Shown here: in pieces, positions 40,181 through 50,803 of the stretch | How the letters are laid out: each line of letters opens with the position of its first letter | Numbering within the stretch: the first letter of the stretch is position 1 | Program-made: the position numbers and the translations under genes | Notes under the pieces: generated by a model | What the model saw: only the letters and a program-made list of their open reading frames with translations | Databases searched by the model: none | Told to the model about the DNA's origin: nothing | Source: Erinaceus europaeus | Taxonomy: Eukaryota > Chordata > Mammalia > Eulipotyphla > Erinaceidae | DNA length: 64,000 nt | Direction: 5' to 3' | Assembly: GCF_950295315.1 (NCBI RefSeq) | Contig: NC_080164.1 | Coordinates: forward strand, 61,828,042 to 61,892,041

Positions 40181-43100
40181 CTGAAGCAAAACAGAAAAAA
40201 AAAAAAAAGAATTTGTGAGGAAGGGGGCAGACACCATGGTAAAAATGTTCTTGGGTTGGCCAGAGAGTAAGCTGATAAGCAGACCATAAAACCAGGAGCT
40301 AGATGCCTAAATTACCCTGGAGACCCTAGCTTATGGTGTGAAGACTCGAGTCCTTATCTGGTTCTGAAACGCAATATGTATGTTTTTTATTTCCATACAT
40401 GGATTAGAATATAGGTGAATACTTTTTTCATTTTTCTATTCATGATTTATCTATTTTACACAATTAATAAGATTTCAGGGGTATAATTTGACACCCACAC
40501 AAAGTGTGTATATGAGTCATCACATACTCCAAGATGAGGTCTCTTTCTCTCTCTTTTTAATAAACACTATCAGTATCCTTCTATAAGTGGGACTGGGTGG
40601 TGGCACACCTGGTTGAGTGCACATGTTACAGTGCTCAAGGACCCAGGTTTGAGCCCCTGGTCCCCACCTGCAAAAGGGAAAGCTTTGAAAGTGGTGAAGC
40701 AGGGCTGCAGGTGTCTCTCCTTCTCTCTCCCTCTCTGTCTTCCCTACCCTCTTGATTTCTGGATGTCTCTATTCAATAAATAAAGATAATAAAAAAATAA
40801 AAAAGACTTCTATAAGTACTTAGTTTCCAGGGCCTTTTGTCACATTTTTATTTCTTATAGTTTGGTCTAGAATGACACTGTTTGACATTGACACTTCTAC
40901 TAGGGAAGCTGGGGGAATTAATCAATTCAATAAGTGAATTATTTTTTTCATTCCACTCCCCAAACTACCCTCCCCACAACCCCAAAGTATTACCTGCCAA
41001 GTAGAGCAACCCTAACAATGTACAATCCTCCCAGCCTTAATATTATATAATTTTTTGGGGGTGGTAAAACCGCAGGACATAATAATATCAGCAAAGTGAT
41101 TGAATTTTCTGTGGCAGCAGTGAAAGTTACATGCATTTAGCAATTACATTACTTTTATGCAAAATTGTCAAGTAGATCTGTTTCCAGATTTTTGAGGGGG
41201 AAAAGGTGATGGTACTTCAGTAGAATTTGACAAAGGCTTTCAACTCCTGTTACTAACCTCCAAATGCAGAGTAGGCTTCTCATCTTTCATAATACAAGAC
41301 AGGTACAGATTCTTATCCTTGAGCCCCAACGCCACAGGGATCTTTTCTCCAGATTCTTCTCCTTGCACATTGCTCATGGAGAACACCACTGCAGAAAACA
41401 GAGGAACTTTGTGGTTAGGGACACACAGCAATACCTGGCTGATCCAACCAGTGGCCCCTGAACCCAGGACCCATAACATAAACCATTCTTTGTGAGAAGT
41501 CCTGTGACCTAGTAACCAGGATACCTTGGTCTTTCACAGACAAATGTAAACTTAGTTGCCTAATTCAGATTTTCTCACAGAAGGAAAGAGGATTTCTTGC
41601 CCCAAAAGGTATTTTTCAGACTTTATCACAGTGGTAACTGAGAATTAGGAGGGGGCTTAATTTTTAAATAATGAAGGAAGGAAGTTATCTTGTCACCTGT
41701 AGGTGACATGTCCATCTATATTAGCAGAATGATGCGAAGGGCAAGGAAAGAGATAAAAATTTACCAAGTGAAATTAGGTACCAAATCTATTTCAGAAATG
41801 TGAAGCAGCAAGTGGGGAGAAGTTGGGAGAGGAGAGGCTTGGACTGGGGAAAATGTCTCCAAAGAGACACTCATAATTATAGTTATACTGTTTCTCTTGG
41901 AGTCCCAGAACTTGCACCACACAGTACTGAAGAAACATAATTGTCCTGGCCTAACTGAAAGTAGGAAGCATTTCCCTAGTATTGCTATTATTCAAGGTTA
42001 GTGGCCTTGGCAGAGAACAATCTATTCCTTTCAGGGGCTCCCTTGGTTGCATCTCTGCACACAGACTTCTGCCACAATGATAAGGGACCAGGGAAGATTA
42101 TCACAATGAGTGGCTTCTCCTTGAAATGTTTGCCAGCTATAAGAGAAATACATAAGTTCCTGCTGGTCAGTAAATTTCCTAAAAAGGAACCATATGGTAC
42201 TGGACAGGAAGGGCACAGGACTGGCAATGAGGATGGACATAGTATCACTTCACCATTTTAGTTGCAACTTCACCAACAGGAAGGGAGTACCCACAGACAG
42301 TTAGGTCATGTCCATCAAACAGACTCATTTGTTGACAGCACTGACACTGCATTACCATTAAATGTTTTGCAGGACAATGGTGTTAGATGTGCTTGAGCAG
42401 TCTAACTCCTCAGAGTCACATCTCTGGCTGAAAAGTGAGTGTGCTAAGGTAATCCATATGGTGCCATTATTGTTAATGGATGTGCTTCAATGTTCTCTTC
42501 ACCTATGTTCTACTTGGGCAAATGTGTGAAGGATTAGCAAGCTTTTAGGAGGCTAAGAAAGGAATGAAGATGTCCCAATTACCTTGTTGGTCCAGAGCAT
42601 CTCGCCTGAGGTGGAGAGCATACAGCTGATGTGAGCCAGACAGCACCAGGCATTTCTGGTCCCTGTCCTGGATTCGGCAGTTGATAATTTTTGGGGGGGC
42701 ATCATACACATAATGATCATCATCCCATGTGTCACAGATGATGGGTTCTGAAATAGAGAGCACGTGTTTTATTTAGGGAGAAAGTCAGAAGAGCAGGTCT
42801 GATGTTTAGCGGCAGAATTCTATTTCTTGAGGGGCGTTTGAGCATGCACAGCCAAAGTCCCATTATGAAATTGAAGAGAAGCAGGGCTGGATGGTTGCAC
42901 ACCTGGTTAAATACACGTGTTACTATGCACAAGGACCCAAGTTTAAGCCCCTGGCCCCCACCTATAGGAGGAAATCTTCACAAGTGGTGAAGCAGTACTG
43001 CAGGTGTCTCTCTGTCTCTCTCCTTCTCTAACCCCATCCCTCCCAATTTCTTTTTGTCTTATCTAAATAAATAATAAAAGGTATAAGAAAATCTCTTAAA

Positions 43101-45627
43101 CATTGAGTAGGAGAGAGGGTGGGTAAGGTCACAAGTTCTGATGTTGTAAAACATGGGTGCAAACTTCAGCGTTATTAGTTATTGTAAACTAACAATAAAC
43201 TTATGTAAAATGGCCATGGCAGTAACATTAACCCAACCAGAGACACAGTGAGGCTTTTGAGAGATAATGCAGGGAAAGCACTCTGATAATGACTGAGTGA
43301 TTTGCAAATGTGAGCAGGTTATCAAGATCTTACAGGCTCTGAGAACTGTCTCAACTAAAGACAGGATCAGTTGGTTTCCAGATTTTCTGTTTTCCTGCCA
43401 TCACTTGGGTTGGGTTTCAACTAGGGGACATTAACTGACTGTTGAGTTATGGACTCAGGGATGGAAGTAATCCCCTGTCAGCCTGCTGCTTTCATTAAGT
43501 ACCTTCTTCAAAGATGATATGAAAGAGACTCTTTAGGTCATCATTCTGTGAGAACTGTGAGTCAGGAACAAGCATGTGTCTCAGCTTCTCCACAGTCACG
43601 ATAATTGACACGACCTGCCTGAATTTCTTTTTGTAAAGCTGGTGGGAGATTTGCAGCTGGATGTTATCATCTCCCTGAGAGCTGAGGTCCAGGTCTTGAA
43701 AGCAGCACTACAAAGAGAGCAAGAAAATGGATGTTACGGTGTTAGTCTAGAGAAATCCAAGTGGACATCATACAGATGGAAGGAACCATAGAGATTACAG
43801 AACTTCTAAATTAGAGATAAAGTCTTGTCTCATGGTCCACAAGGTATAGTGGATAAAATGTTGAGCTGGAACATCAGCATAACCTTCTAAAGAGATGGGG
43901 TCAGAGAAACATCCATGGGCTGAGATAAACTTAACTACTACTGCCAGTATTTCAGAACTGAAAGCTGCTAGATTCTCAGACCATCCAGTTGATGGCCCTT
44001 ATTTTTTCAGGCAATTCAAGAAGGTAAAAGACTTCAGGTCAAATTGCAAAAGTGAATATTTTCTCTAAATTCCCCACTCATCTTTTTTTTTTTTTTCTCT
44101 TTCCATTTTCGTTTTTACCATTTAGTGTCTTGTTATAAGCACCATTTCAAGGATAAAAACAAAGTTTTCTTTCTTCAGTTGGGCATACATATATTTATTC
44201 TTGAGGTCATCTCCGGGTATGACCTCAAGGACCAGTGAAAGGATCCTGGTTTGAGCTCCTGGCTCCCCACCTGCAGGGGAGTTGCTTCACAGGTGGTGAA
44301 GCAGGTCTGCAGGTGTCTTTCTCTACCGCTCTCCCTGTTTTCCCCATCTCTCTCCATTTCTCTCTGTCCTATCTAACAATGTTGGCATAAAACAACAACA
44401 AAAAAGAAGGGCAACAAAAAGGAAAATAAATAAATATAAGAAAAATTTAAAAAGTGGTCCGGGAGGTGGCACAGTGGCTAAGGCACTGAACTCTCAAGCA
44501 TGAGGTCCTGAGTTCAATCCCAGGCAGCACATGTACCAGAGTGATGTTTGGTTCCCTCTCTCTCTCTCTCTTTCTCTCCTGTCTTTCTCATTAATAATAA
44601 TAATAAAAAACTAGTCTTAAAAAAAGAAAAAAGAAAAGAAATATTGAAACTTTTAATAGAAGGCAGCAAATATTATCACCACTGTCAGTCACTTTCCCTG
44701 ACATGCCATATGTAATTGTGGCCTTAGTGAGTAATTGACTGTAGTGGTATGGAAGCTGTGTAGTGACCAGGTCAGCATGCAGTGCAGCCTGTATCTGTCT
44801 TGCTGAAAAAAGTGACTTTTCTATTACAAAACATGACAGGAACAAGGTAGTTCAGAACTTTTTCCCTTGAACCTTTTTTTTTTTTTTTTTTTTTGGTCAG
44901 ATCCCCTCCGTGGATTGGGAGCTAAACTCACAGTCTTACCTGCATCTGTTTGGGACCATCAACCTCGAAGAGCATGTCATTCTCATTGCCACTATAATAA
45001 AAAGAGAGACTGTTCAATTGTGTCTCCTAGACAAATTTAGTCCTCAAGCAGTCTTCACAGTTAGTGGAAAATCACATATAGCATTTTCTTTAAAGAGGCC
45101 TGAAGCTGGCATGTTCTACTCTGATATGTTATGAGACAGCATAGAAGAAAAATAATAAATAAGCTTTGTTTTCTGACATCAGATGAAACCAACAGTAAAG
45201 TACTGAATTCTGCTTTAGAAGAAAGTTTTAATTTAGGGCTGACACTGTAGTGTTCCTTTTGGATCCTGACACTTAACTTCCAGCCTAGTGGTCTGTTAAA
45301 ATCTGAACTTTTACTAGTCAGACTTTGCCAAGAAGTTTCCTATATCATATACCTAGAATATTTTCTTCTTGTTTGCCCTCTGCAGCACATCCCTGGACAG
45401 TGTTTGAATGTTTATCAGTCCCAAGGTGGGAAATCAGCTTTTACATCATGTTAGTTTGCAGTCCTGCTTACAACTCAAAGTGGTAGTTTGAGGGGGAAAA
45501 TATGGTTTCTAAACACAGATAACAGTCCCCTTCTCTGCTATAGGGGAACCCTGTTCACATTATTGATCAGTTTTCCCACTGACCTGTAGTAAACCATTTC
45601 ACTGGCAAGTTCAGGTACTGCTGCCAT
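39968..45627 (-). CDS. IL1B: Interleukin-1 beta precursor, complete spliced gene
   Basis: IL-1 beta is the inflammasome-processed ligand of IL-1 receptor 1; it lacks a signal peptide and leaves the cell by unconventional routes. Coding parts (minus) are 45584-45627, 44940-44991, 43503-43707, 42583-42747, 41258-41388 and 39968-40180, summing to 810 bases, 269 residues plus a TAG stop, the same length as human. The propiece has the early caspase site EVDG (Asp26). YVYD ends at Asp116, followed by APPKIINC, the mature N-terminus, leaving a 153-residue mature cytokine. Trefoil landmarks include [28 protein letters not shown] and [20 protein letters not shown]. Exon 2 is one codon shorter and exon 4 one codon longer than human, so length is restored. 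No disruptions are seen. Confidence 0.98.
40578..40817 (+). mobile_element. SINE-A type 2, IL1B intron 6
   Basis: Plus-oriented (40589-40806), antisense to IL1B. Perfect 11-bp duplication cttctataagt (40578-40588, 40807-40817). Confidence 0.92.
41258..41388 (-). CDS. IL1B: IL1B exon 6
   Basis: A 131-bp exon, as in human, encoding [36 protein letters not shown] and EKPTLHLE (residues 156-199). This is the core of the IL-1 trefoil signature. Acceptor TTTTCTGCAG and donor GTTAGT flank it. Confidence 0.98.
41389..42582. other. IL1B intron 5, no repeats recognised
   Basis: The longest stretch of the IL1B gene free of visible retroposons. Open frames at 41988-42261 are not gene-like. Confidence 0.5.
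42583..42747 (-). CDS. IL1B: IL1B exon 5 with caspase-1 site
   Basis: A 165-bp exon, as in human, encoding residues 102-155 from [19 protein letters not shown] to [11 protein letters not shown]. Asp116 in YVYD followed by Ala117 is the caspase-1 cleavage point that frees the mature cytokine. The P4 residue is Tyr as in human; P2 is Tyr where human has His. Acceptor CTATTTCAG and donor GTAATT are intact. Confidence 0.98.
42876..43085 (+). mobile_element. SINE-A type 2, IL1B intron 4
   Basis: Plus-oriented: ggatggttgcacacctggtt, aagtttaagcccctggcccc, aataaataataaaag tail. Confidence 0.85.
43503..43707 (-). CDS. IL1B: IL1B exon 4 (propiece)
   Basis: A 205-bp exon encoding residues 33-100, from [20 protein letters not shown] to LFHIIFEE. 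It is one codon longer than in human. The CFQDLDL and KLRHMLVP segments are family landmarks of the IL-1 beta propiece. Acceptor CTCTTTGTAG and donor GTACTT are present. Confidence 0.97.
44230..44450 (+). mobile_element. SINE-A, IL1B intron 3
   Basis: Plus-oriented: aaggaccagtgaaaggatcc, ctccccacctgcaggggagt, tail aaataaatataag. Confidence 0.85.
44457..44620 (+). mobile_element. tRNA-like SINE, type E, IL1B intron 3
   Basis: Plus-oriented: gtccgggaggtggcacagtg head, cctgagttcaatcccagg B box, (TC)n, ataataataataaaa tail. It directly follows the previous SINE tail. Confidence 0.8.
44940..44991 (-). CDS. IL1B: IL1B exon 3
   Basis: A 52-bp exon, as in human, encoding the end of Ser15 and [17 protein letters not shown]. 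Asp26 in EVDG corresponds to the early caspase site of the human propiece. Acceptor TTTATTATAG and donor GTAAGA. Confidence 0.97.
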
Positions 45628-45642
45628 CGCTGCTTTGGAAAC
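45584..45642 (-). CDS. IL1B: IL1B exon 2 with start codon
   Basis: Fifteen bases of 5'UTR (ending AAAGCAGCG) precede ATG at 45627-45625. The 44 coding bases give [14 protein letters not shown] and two bases of Ser15. It is one codon shorter than the human exon. Acceptor CTACACAG, donor GTCAGT. Confidence 0.97.
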
Positions 45643-45943
45643 CTGTGTAGAGAGGAGAAAGTTAAGTATCCATTTGCTGTGATAGTCTTTGCAAGGCTGC
45701 TTCACCATGTGTAATTTCTCATCCATGCTCCCCTTCCCCCAGCACCTCATTCAGGTTAGGCATGCAAGACACAGTCTTTGAAAGAATGAATGCATAAAAG
45801 TCATCATTGAGGCCCAGAAAAGGATATTTGATAGACCAAACCCAAATAGGAATATTAGGAGACTGAAACAAAGAATTTGATACTGATCTTTTGAATGTTA
45901 GCTGTCAGATATGCCACATTATCAGAATATTTAGCAATTTGTA

Positions 45944-46269
45944 ATATTATAGTAAAGCTAGGAGTAGGGTGCTAGTGCAGGGGGTTAAGCCGAGGTGGTG
46001 CAAAGTGCAAGGACCGGCATAAGGATCCCGGTTCGAGCCCCCGGCTCCCCACCTGCAGAGGAGTCACTTCATAGGCAGTAAAGCAAGTCTTCAGGTGTCT
46101 ATCTTTCTCTCCCCTTCTCTGTCTTCCCCTTCTCTCTCCATTTCTCTCTGTCCTATCCAACAACAATGACATCAGTAACAACACTAATATAACAGCAATA
46201 AAACAACAAGGACAACAAAAGGGAAAATAAATAAATATAAATAAATTAAAAATATATTATAGTAAAGCT
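45944..46269 (+). mobile_element. Full-length SINE-A in IL1B intron 1
   Basis: A 294-bp plus-oriented copy (45960-46253), antisense to IL1B, with complete tRNA-like head (A box region gtgctagtgcagggggtta; B box ggttcgagcccc) and tail. Perfect 16-bp duplication atattatagtaaagct. It lies ~100 bp from the exon 1 donor. Confidence 0.93.
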
Positions 46270-46354
46270 GAAAGTTGACAGGGAAGGAGAGGGAAAGAGA
46301 AACAGAAAGACTCTCTAAGGGCCTATTTAAAAGGAAGAGTTAACTAAGGTTTAC

Positions 46355-46416
46355 CTGAGTAGTGAGTCTGGCTGGAGAGTAATAAATACTGGACCTGTTG
46401 TGTCTTAAAGACAGGT
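46355..46416 (-). other. IL1B: IL1B exon 1, non-coding
   Basis: Sense sequence after the TATA box reads GCATACCTGTC, GACACAACAGG and ends TCACTACTCAG before a GTAAAC donor. The arrangement parallels the human first exon (GATACC at the start, CACAACAGG inside). The start at 46416 is set by alignment to the human cap site from memory and lies ~34 bases after the TATA box. Confidence 0.8.
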
Positions 46417-46443
46417 ATGCAGTCTACTATCTCTCCCTCATAG

Positions 46444-46450
46444 TTTTATA
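46444..46450 (-). promoter_or_regulatory. IL1B: IL1B TATA box
   Basis: The minus strand reads CTTTTGAAGGATATAAAACT, with TATAAAA at 46450-46444. The spacing to the predicted start (about 34 bases) and flanking bases fit the known TATA-driven IL1B promoter. Confidence 0.85.
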
Positions 46451-46478
46451 TCCTTCAAAAGCAGAAGTGGAGAGTTGT

Positions 46479-46488
46479 GAAATTTCCC
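46479..46488 (-). promoter_or_regulatory. IL1B: NF-kappaB-like / C/EBP-like sites upstream of IL1B
   Basis: GGGAAATTTC on the minus strand lies ~65 bases before the start and fits the kappaB consensus at nine of ten positions. It overlaps TTTCACAAC, and TTGTGAAAT lies a little further up; both resemble C/EBP sites. IL1B is known to be controlled by these factors; binding here is inferred. Confidence 0.4.
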
Positions 46489-46740
46489 TTTTGACTAACT
46501 GATTTCACAATCAAGTTAAAATCTAAGAGGATTGATGGGAACTTCTGGGAAAATTTAAATATCAATAAATCTCCAGTTCATGGAAAGGCAAGCAGTAGCA
46601 AATATGGGATATTTTTGCAAAATTTCCACTATGCAAATAAGTGCTGTTTTTCTGACACTTGGTGGGTTATGGAGTTTAAAATATAGGATCATCCTAGGTT
46701 ACAAGAAAGTTTAAATTGAGGCTTCTGGGACAAAGTGGAG

Positions 46741-46742
<2 letters not shown>

Positions 46743-46830
<88 letters not shown>
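46743..46830. repeat. (TC)n(CA)n compound microsatellite upstream of IL1B
   Basis: About 18 TC units followed by ~25 CA units, 330-410 bp before the IL1B start. Long purine/pyrimidine and alternating tracts can change DNA shape near a promoter. 46831-47240 shows nothing else. Confidence 0.96.
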
Positions 46831-46831
<1 letters not shown>

Positions 46832-47245
46832 TTTCTTACTTCTTGTACTTAAGTTTAGTAGTCTCCCACTTGGAGATGGATAAATGGGCATAGTAAAATG
46901 ATGGTAACCCTCAGCCTGGATCTAATATGTTGTTTTCTACCTAAGGATTCCTAGGTCAATAATAGGAGTCTCTGGGGAGATACTTGGCCATGCTTGGATG
47001 GAATAGAGAAAGTAAGCTGTATTGTGCACAGACTTCTGATGGGGTTTGGGGAGTTTAGGGGATAAATTCTTTCATACTTTCAGATCAAATCCAGGTGCCT
47101 AGCTAGATAGCACATGGAAACCATCTTAATGTTTGATGAACAATGAACTAAGTCTGGACTGAGAATGCGTTTTAAAATGCTGTGAAATCACAAATTAAAA
47201 AAAAAAGAAAATGTGAGTCCAAATTATAGAATCACAATCTTCTTT

Positions 47246-47400
47246 TAAGGGGCTGTGGGAGTAGCTCAATAATTGAGTCAAGAACTTTCATGCCGGAACC
47301 CAGAGGTTCAGGCCTAGAAATGAATATGCTAGAAATGAGAGATACTCTGATTCCTCTCACTCTTTACCTTTATCTTCTAAGATTAATAAATATATATTTA
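47246..47400 (+). mobile_element. tRNA-like SINE, diverged
   Basis: Plus-oriented: ggctgtgggagtagctcaat head, cccagaggttcaggcc B-box region, aataaatatat tail. Confidence 0.6.
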
Positions 47401-47574
47401 AGAATATACATAGAAAAAATTTTCTTCATAAAAGAACTCTGTTAAATCTGAAAAGTAGAATACTATTTTTATAATAAAATCCAAGCTGATATTATATCCA
47501 TTTGGTAATGTCCAGAGTCAGTAGACTTTGTTTTATTGAGATTTAATTTACAGCTATATTAAGATATGATTTAG

Positions 47575-47722
47575 TGGTACAGGAGGTGATGTGGTGGGTA
47601 AAGCACTGGAATCCCAAGCATTAGGTTGCTAGTTCAATCCCTGGCAGCACATATACCAAAATGATGTCTGGTTCTTCCTCTCTCCCCTCCTGTCCATCTT
47701 ATAAATAAATAAAATATTTAAA
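47575..47722 (+). mobile_element. tRNA-like SINE, type E
   Basis: Plus-oriented: aggaggtgatgtggtgggta head, gctagttcaatccctgg B box, ataaataaataaaat tail. Confidence 0.75.
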
Positions 47723-47859
47723 AATATAATACATATATAATATTGTGTAAGTTTAAGATGTACAACATAGTGATTAATATATGTATATACTTCATATTGA
47801 TTAGTAAGGCTAGTCCACACACATCAACTCATAAATTACATTATATATGAACATTTAAA

Positions 47860-48226
47860 ATCTGGTCATTTAGAGACACATGGCTCACAGATATATGAAG
47901 AAATGTTCCACTTCATTTATCATTAAAGAAGTGCAAATTAAAACTATACTGAATTCCATCCCACACCTGTGAGAATGGCCTACCTTAATGAAACAGGAAA
48001 TGATAGATGTTGGCAAGTCTGCTACACTGATGCTGAGAATGCAAACTGGTGCAGCCCCTTTGGAAGACTATATGGACAGTCCTTAAACAAATAAAAGTGG
48101 AATTACTTTATAATCTAGAAATGCCACTCATAGGCATTTGTTCAAAGGACAAATTATGCAAATACTAATTCAAAAGGACACATGCACCCTATGTTCATAG
48201 CTATATTATTCACAATAGCCAAAGGT
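47860..48226 (+). mobile_element. Old L1 ORF2 fragment
   Basis: Diverged plus-strand L1: catcccacacctgtgagaat, aatgcaaactggtgcagccc, tattattcacaatagccaaa. Frame is broken. Confidence 0.8.
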
Positions 48227-48335
48227 GTTTTACCACTCATGAAGCTTCTTTCCCTGCAGGTGGGGAATGGGGTCTTGAACCTGGGTCCTTGTGCATGATA
48301 ACATGTGTGCTCAATGAGGTGTGCTCCCTCCCGGT
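48222..48335 (-). mobile_element. SINE-A, tail-truncated
   Basis: Minus-oriented head part: ttccctgcaggtggggaatg, cttgaacctgggtccttgtg. Confidence 0.75.
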
Positions 48336-48454
48336 CACTATCTTTAAATATTTAAAGGATTGCTCATGATGTTTTTTTAAACACCAATTTATGTTCCCAC
48401 TAACAATATACTAGAGTTTCTTTCTTTCCCTTTCTCTCTCTCTCTCATTTTTCT

Positions 48455-48575
48455 TCTTTCTTTTTTTTTTTTTTTTTTTACCAGAGCACTGCTCAACTCT
48501 GGCTTATGGTGGTGCTGGGGATTGAACCTGGAATCTTTGCTGCCTCAGGCATGAAAGTCTTTTTGCATCTTCTTT
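48455..48575 (-). mobile_element. SINE-B
   Basis: Minus-oriented after a T run: ccagagcactgctcaactct, gattgaacctggaatctttg; head truncated. Confidence 0.8.
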
Positions 48576-48584
48576 TTTTAATGT

Positions 48585-49925
48585 CTTTTTAAAAAATTTC
48601 TTTATTGGGGGATTAATGGCTTACAATCAATAGTAAAATACAATAGTTTGTACATGCATAACATTTCCACATAACAATACAACCCCCACTAGGTCCCCCT
48701 CTGCCATTATGTTTCAGGACCTGAACCCTCCCCTCACCCCCCACACACCCCAGAATCTTTTACTTTGGTGCAATACACCAACTCTAGTCCAAGTTCTGCT
48801 TAGAGTTTTTCCCTTCTGATCTTGTTTTTCAACTTCTGTCTATTTGATAGTTTCTCATCTAACATCCAAGGGGTGTTGAAATCTGTGCTGCTGTTAATAT
48901 ATTGTGTAGCCCTGTGTTGCTGTTAATATATTGCTGGATGTTGTCCTCAAAACCCTTTGGGGATGTTTATTATCATGGTTCATTTCTCCAATGTTTCTTC
49001 TTGGTTTAACCATTGTATATGGTGTGTTATGAGGTCCTTCTCTCAGTGCTGATTCAGTCCACTAATCACACTTGCCTGGATTTATCTATGTCTAAATACT
49101 TAAAGAGTTCACAGTTCTGGAGCTCTTTAAGTTATTTCAGTGTTGTCTCTCTTTAAGGTGAAGCATGGTGGCTTTTAAATGCTCTTTTGTTCTTTATCTT
49201 CCCTGTAGCCTATGGGAGCCTTTGGGCTTTTAAACTACAAGTAGATTTTCTAGCTTAATTACCCACTCCTGACCAAGAGACAAAACAGTGTGAGGGAGAG
49301 ATAGCACAGTAGTAATGCAAAGAAACTCCCACATTCCAAAGGTCCAAAACCCCAGGCCCAATTCTGCTTCTCTGACAGCAGGCAGAACCCAACACTCATT
49401 GGCCCTGTGAGTTTCTAAACAAACTCTGTACTCTGTGGGTTCTGAGGCAATTATTCAACATGTTTTTGAATTCCTTAGGAGAACAATGTGGAAAGGCTGC
49501 CACTATACAGTCCCAATTCCAGACCACTGGGAATGTATGTCTTTTCCTGAGTTGCCTGATCAGGTCTCTATCTCTGATCTCAGGATGGAGCATCCCTGCT
49601 GCTGCTCCAGCTTCCAAGGGGCAGTAGCAATGGAGACTCACAGTTGCATTTGGTGAGCCTTAGGGGATCCTCTCCTCCTGTCAGCAGTTTTTTGTTGATA
49701 AAACACACACTGAAGGTGGTACCTCAACTGGAAAACTGCCAGACTGTAACTAGTAGGTCCTGAGTAGATAAAGGCTTTTAGCCCCAGTAATCTCTACTTA
49801 GGCTCCTCTCTGTCCATGAGCCACATGTGTTTGCATTCATTCATGACTTGATGGGTTCCCAAAGTATTCCAAGTCTTGGCTTGTTGTGTTCTCAAGTGAC
49901 CCTCTTTGTTATTTTTAGTTGACTT
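48585..49925 (-). mobile_element. Internally deleted L1: 5'UTR joined to 3'UTR
   Basis: Minus-oriented. 48585-48842 is L1 3'UTR down to the words just after the ORF2 stop (gtttttcaacttctgtc). 49055-49925 aligns with the 5'UTR of the L1 at 60.6-61.3 kb (ttgggcttttaaactac; tggagactcacagttgcat; agccacatgtgtttgcatt). ORF1 and ORF2 are absent; 48843-49054 is unassigned. Confidence 0.7.
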
Positions 49926-50257
49926 GTATGACTTTCTTTTATAATTTGAATGTTAATCCTTTATCTGAAATAAGGTTTGTAAATTTGGTATCTGATTTTA
50001 TAGGCTGATTTTTCATATTGTTGATTATTTCTTTGACTGTACAGAAGCTTTTTGGCTCAATGTGGTCCCACTAATTTATTTTTTGTTTTGTTGCCTTTGC
50101 TTTTCTGTCATATCCATTTTTTTTTGCCAAGATGAATGTCAAGGAGCTTTTTCTCTGGTTTATTTATTTATTTATTTTCCAGTTTCCAGTCTTATGCTAG
50201 AGTCTTTAATTCATTTAAAATAAATTTTTGTGAGTGGTATAAGATGGATACAATTTC
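49926..50257 (-). mobile_element. Old L1 ORF2, antisense
   Basis: Minus-oriented L1 body: ctgtacagaagctttttggc, aagatgaatgtcaaggagct. It continues at 50804-50955 after two insertions. Confidence 0.8.
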
Positions 50258-50703
50258 TTTTTTTTTTTTTTTTTTTTTTTAATTTAAATTTTTAATTTAA
50301 GAAAGGATTAGTGAACAAAAGCATAAGGTAGGAGGGGTACAACTCCACACAATTCCCACCACCCAATCCCCATAACCCACCCTCTCCCATGATAGCCTTC
50401 CCATTCTCTAGCCCTCTGGGAGCATGGACCCAGGGTCATTGAGGGTTGCAGAAGGTAGAGGGTCTGGCTTCTGTAATTGCTTCCCCGCTGAACATGGGCG
50501 TTGACTGGTCGGTCCATACTCCCAGTCTGCCTCTCTCTTTCCCTAGTAAGGTGTGTCTCTGGGGAAGCTGAGCTCCAGGACACATTGGTGGGGTCTTCAA
50601 TCCAGGGAAGCCTAGCCAGCATCCTGGTGGCATCTGGAACCTGGTGATTGAAAAGAGAGTTAACATACAAAGCCAAACAATTTGTTGAGCAAACAATTTC
50701 TTT
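50258..50703 (-). repeat. Retroposon family C inserted in old L1
   Basis: Minus-oriented; poly-T at 50259-50280, aagaaaggattagtgaacaa, ... agccaaacaatttgttgagc. acaatttcttttttt at both sides looks like the duplication. Confidence 0.8.
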
Positions 50704-50803
50704 TTTTTAAAAAAACATGTTTATTGATTTAATAATGACCATCAAGAGCATAGGATAAGAGGGATGCAATTCCACAGAATTCCCACCACCAGAGTTCTAT
50801 ATC
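50704..50803 (-). repeat. Retroposon family C, short 3' end
   Basis: Minus-oriented: tttattgatttaataatgac, aattcccaccaccagagttc; a second insertion at nearly the same place in the old L1. Confidence 0.7.

Larger units (their letters stand above)
39428..46416 (-). other. IL1B: IL1B transcription unit (exon 1 to poly-A region)
   Basis: The full gene is present: TATA box, non-coding exon 1, six coding exons and a 3'UTR of about 540 bp ending near a conserved AATAAA. Introns (minus strand order) span 45643-46354, 44992-45583, 43708-44939, 42748-43502, 41389-42582 and 40181-41257, all GT/AG. Total ~7.0 kb, close to the human gene. Its start lies ~27 kb above the IL1A first exon end and both genes read in the same direction. 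Confidence 0.95.

Noticed and set aside
45960..46040. tRNA gene
   Set aside because: The tRNA-like A and B boxes belong to a SINE head; the cloverleaf is not complete and copies are dispersed.
49396..49656. Overlapping frames on both strands suggesting a gene
   Set aside because: They lie in a stretch matching an L1 5'UTR; frames are not kept in the other copy.
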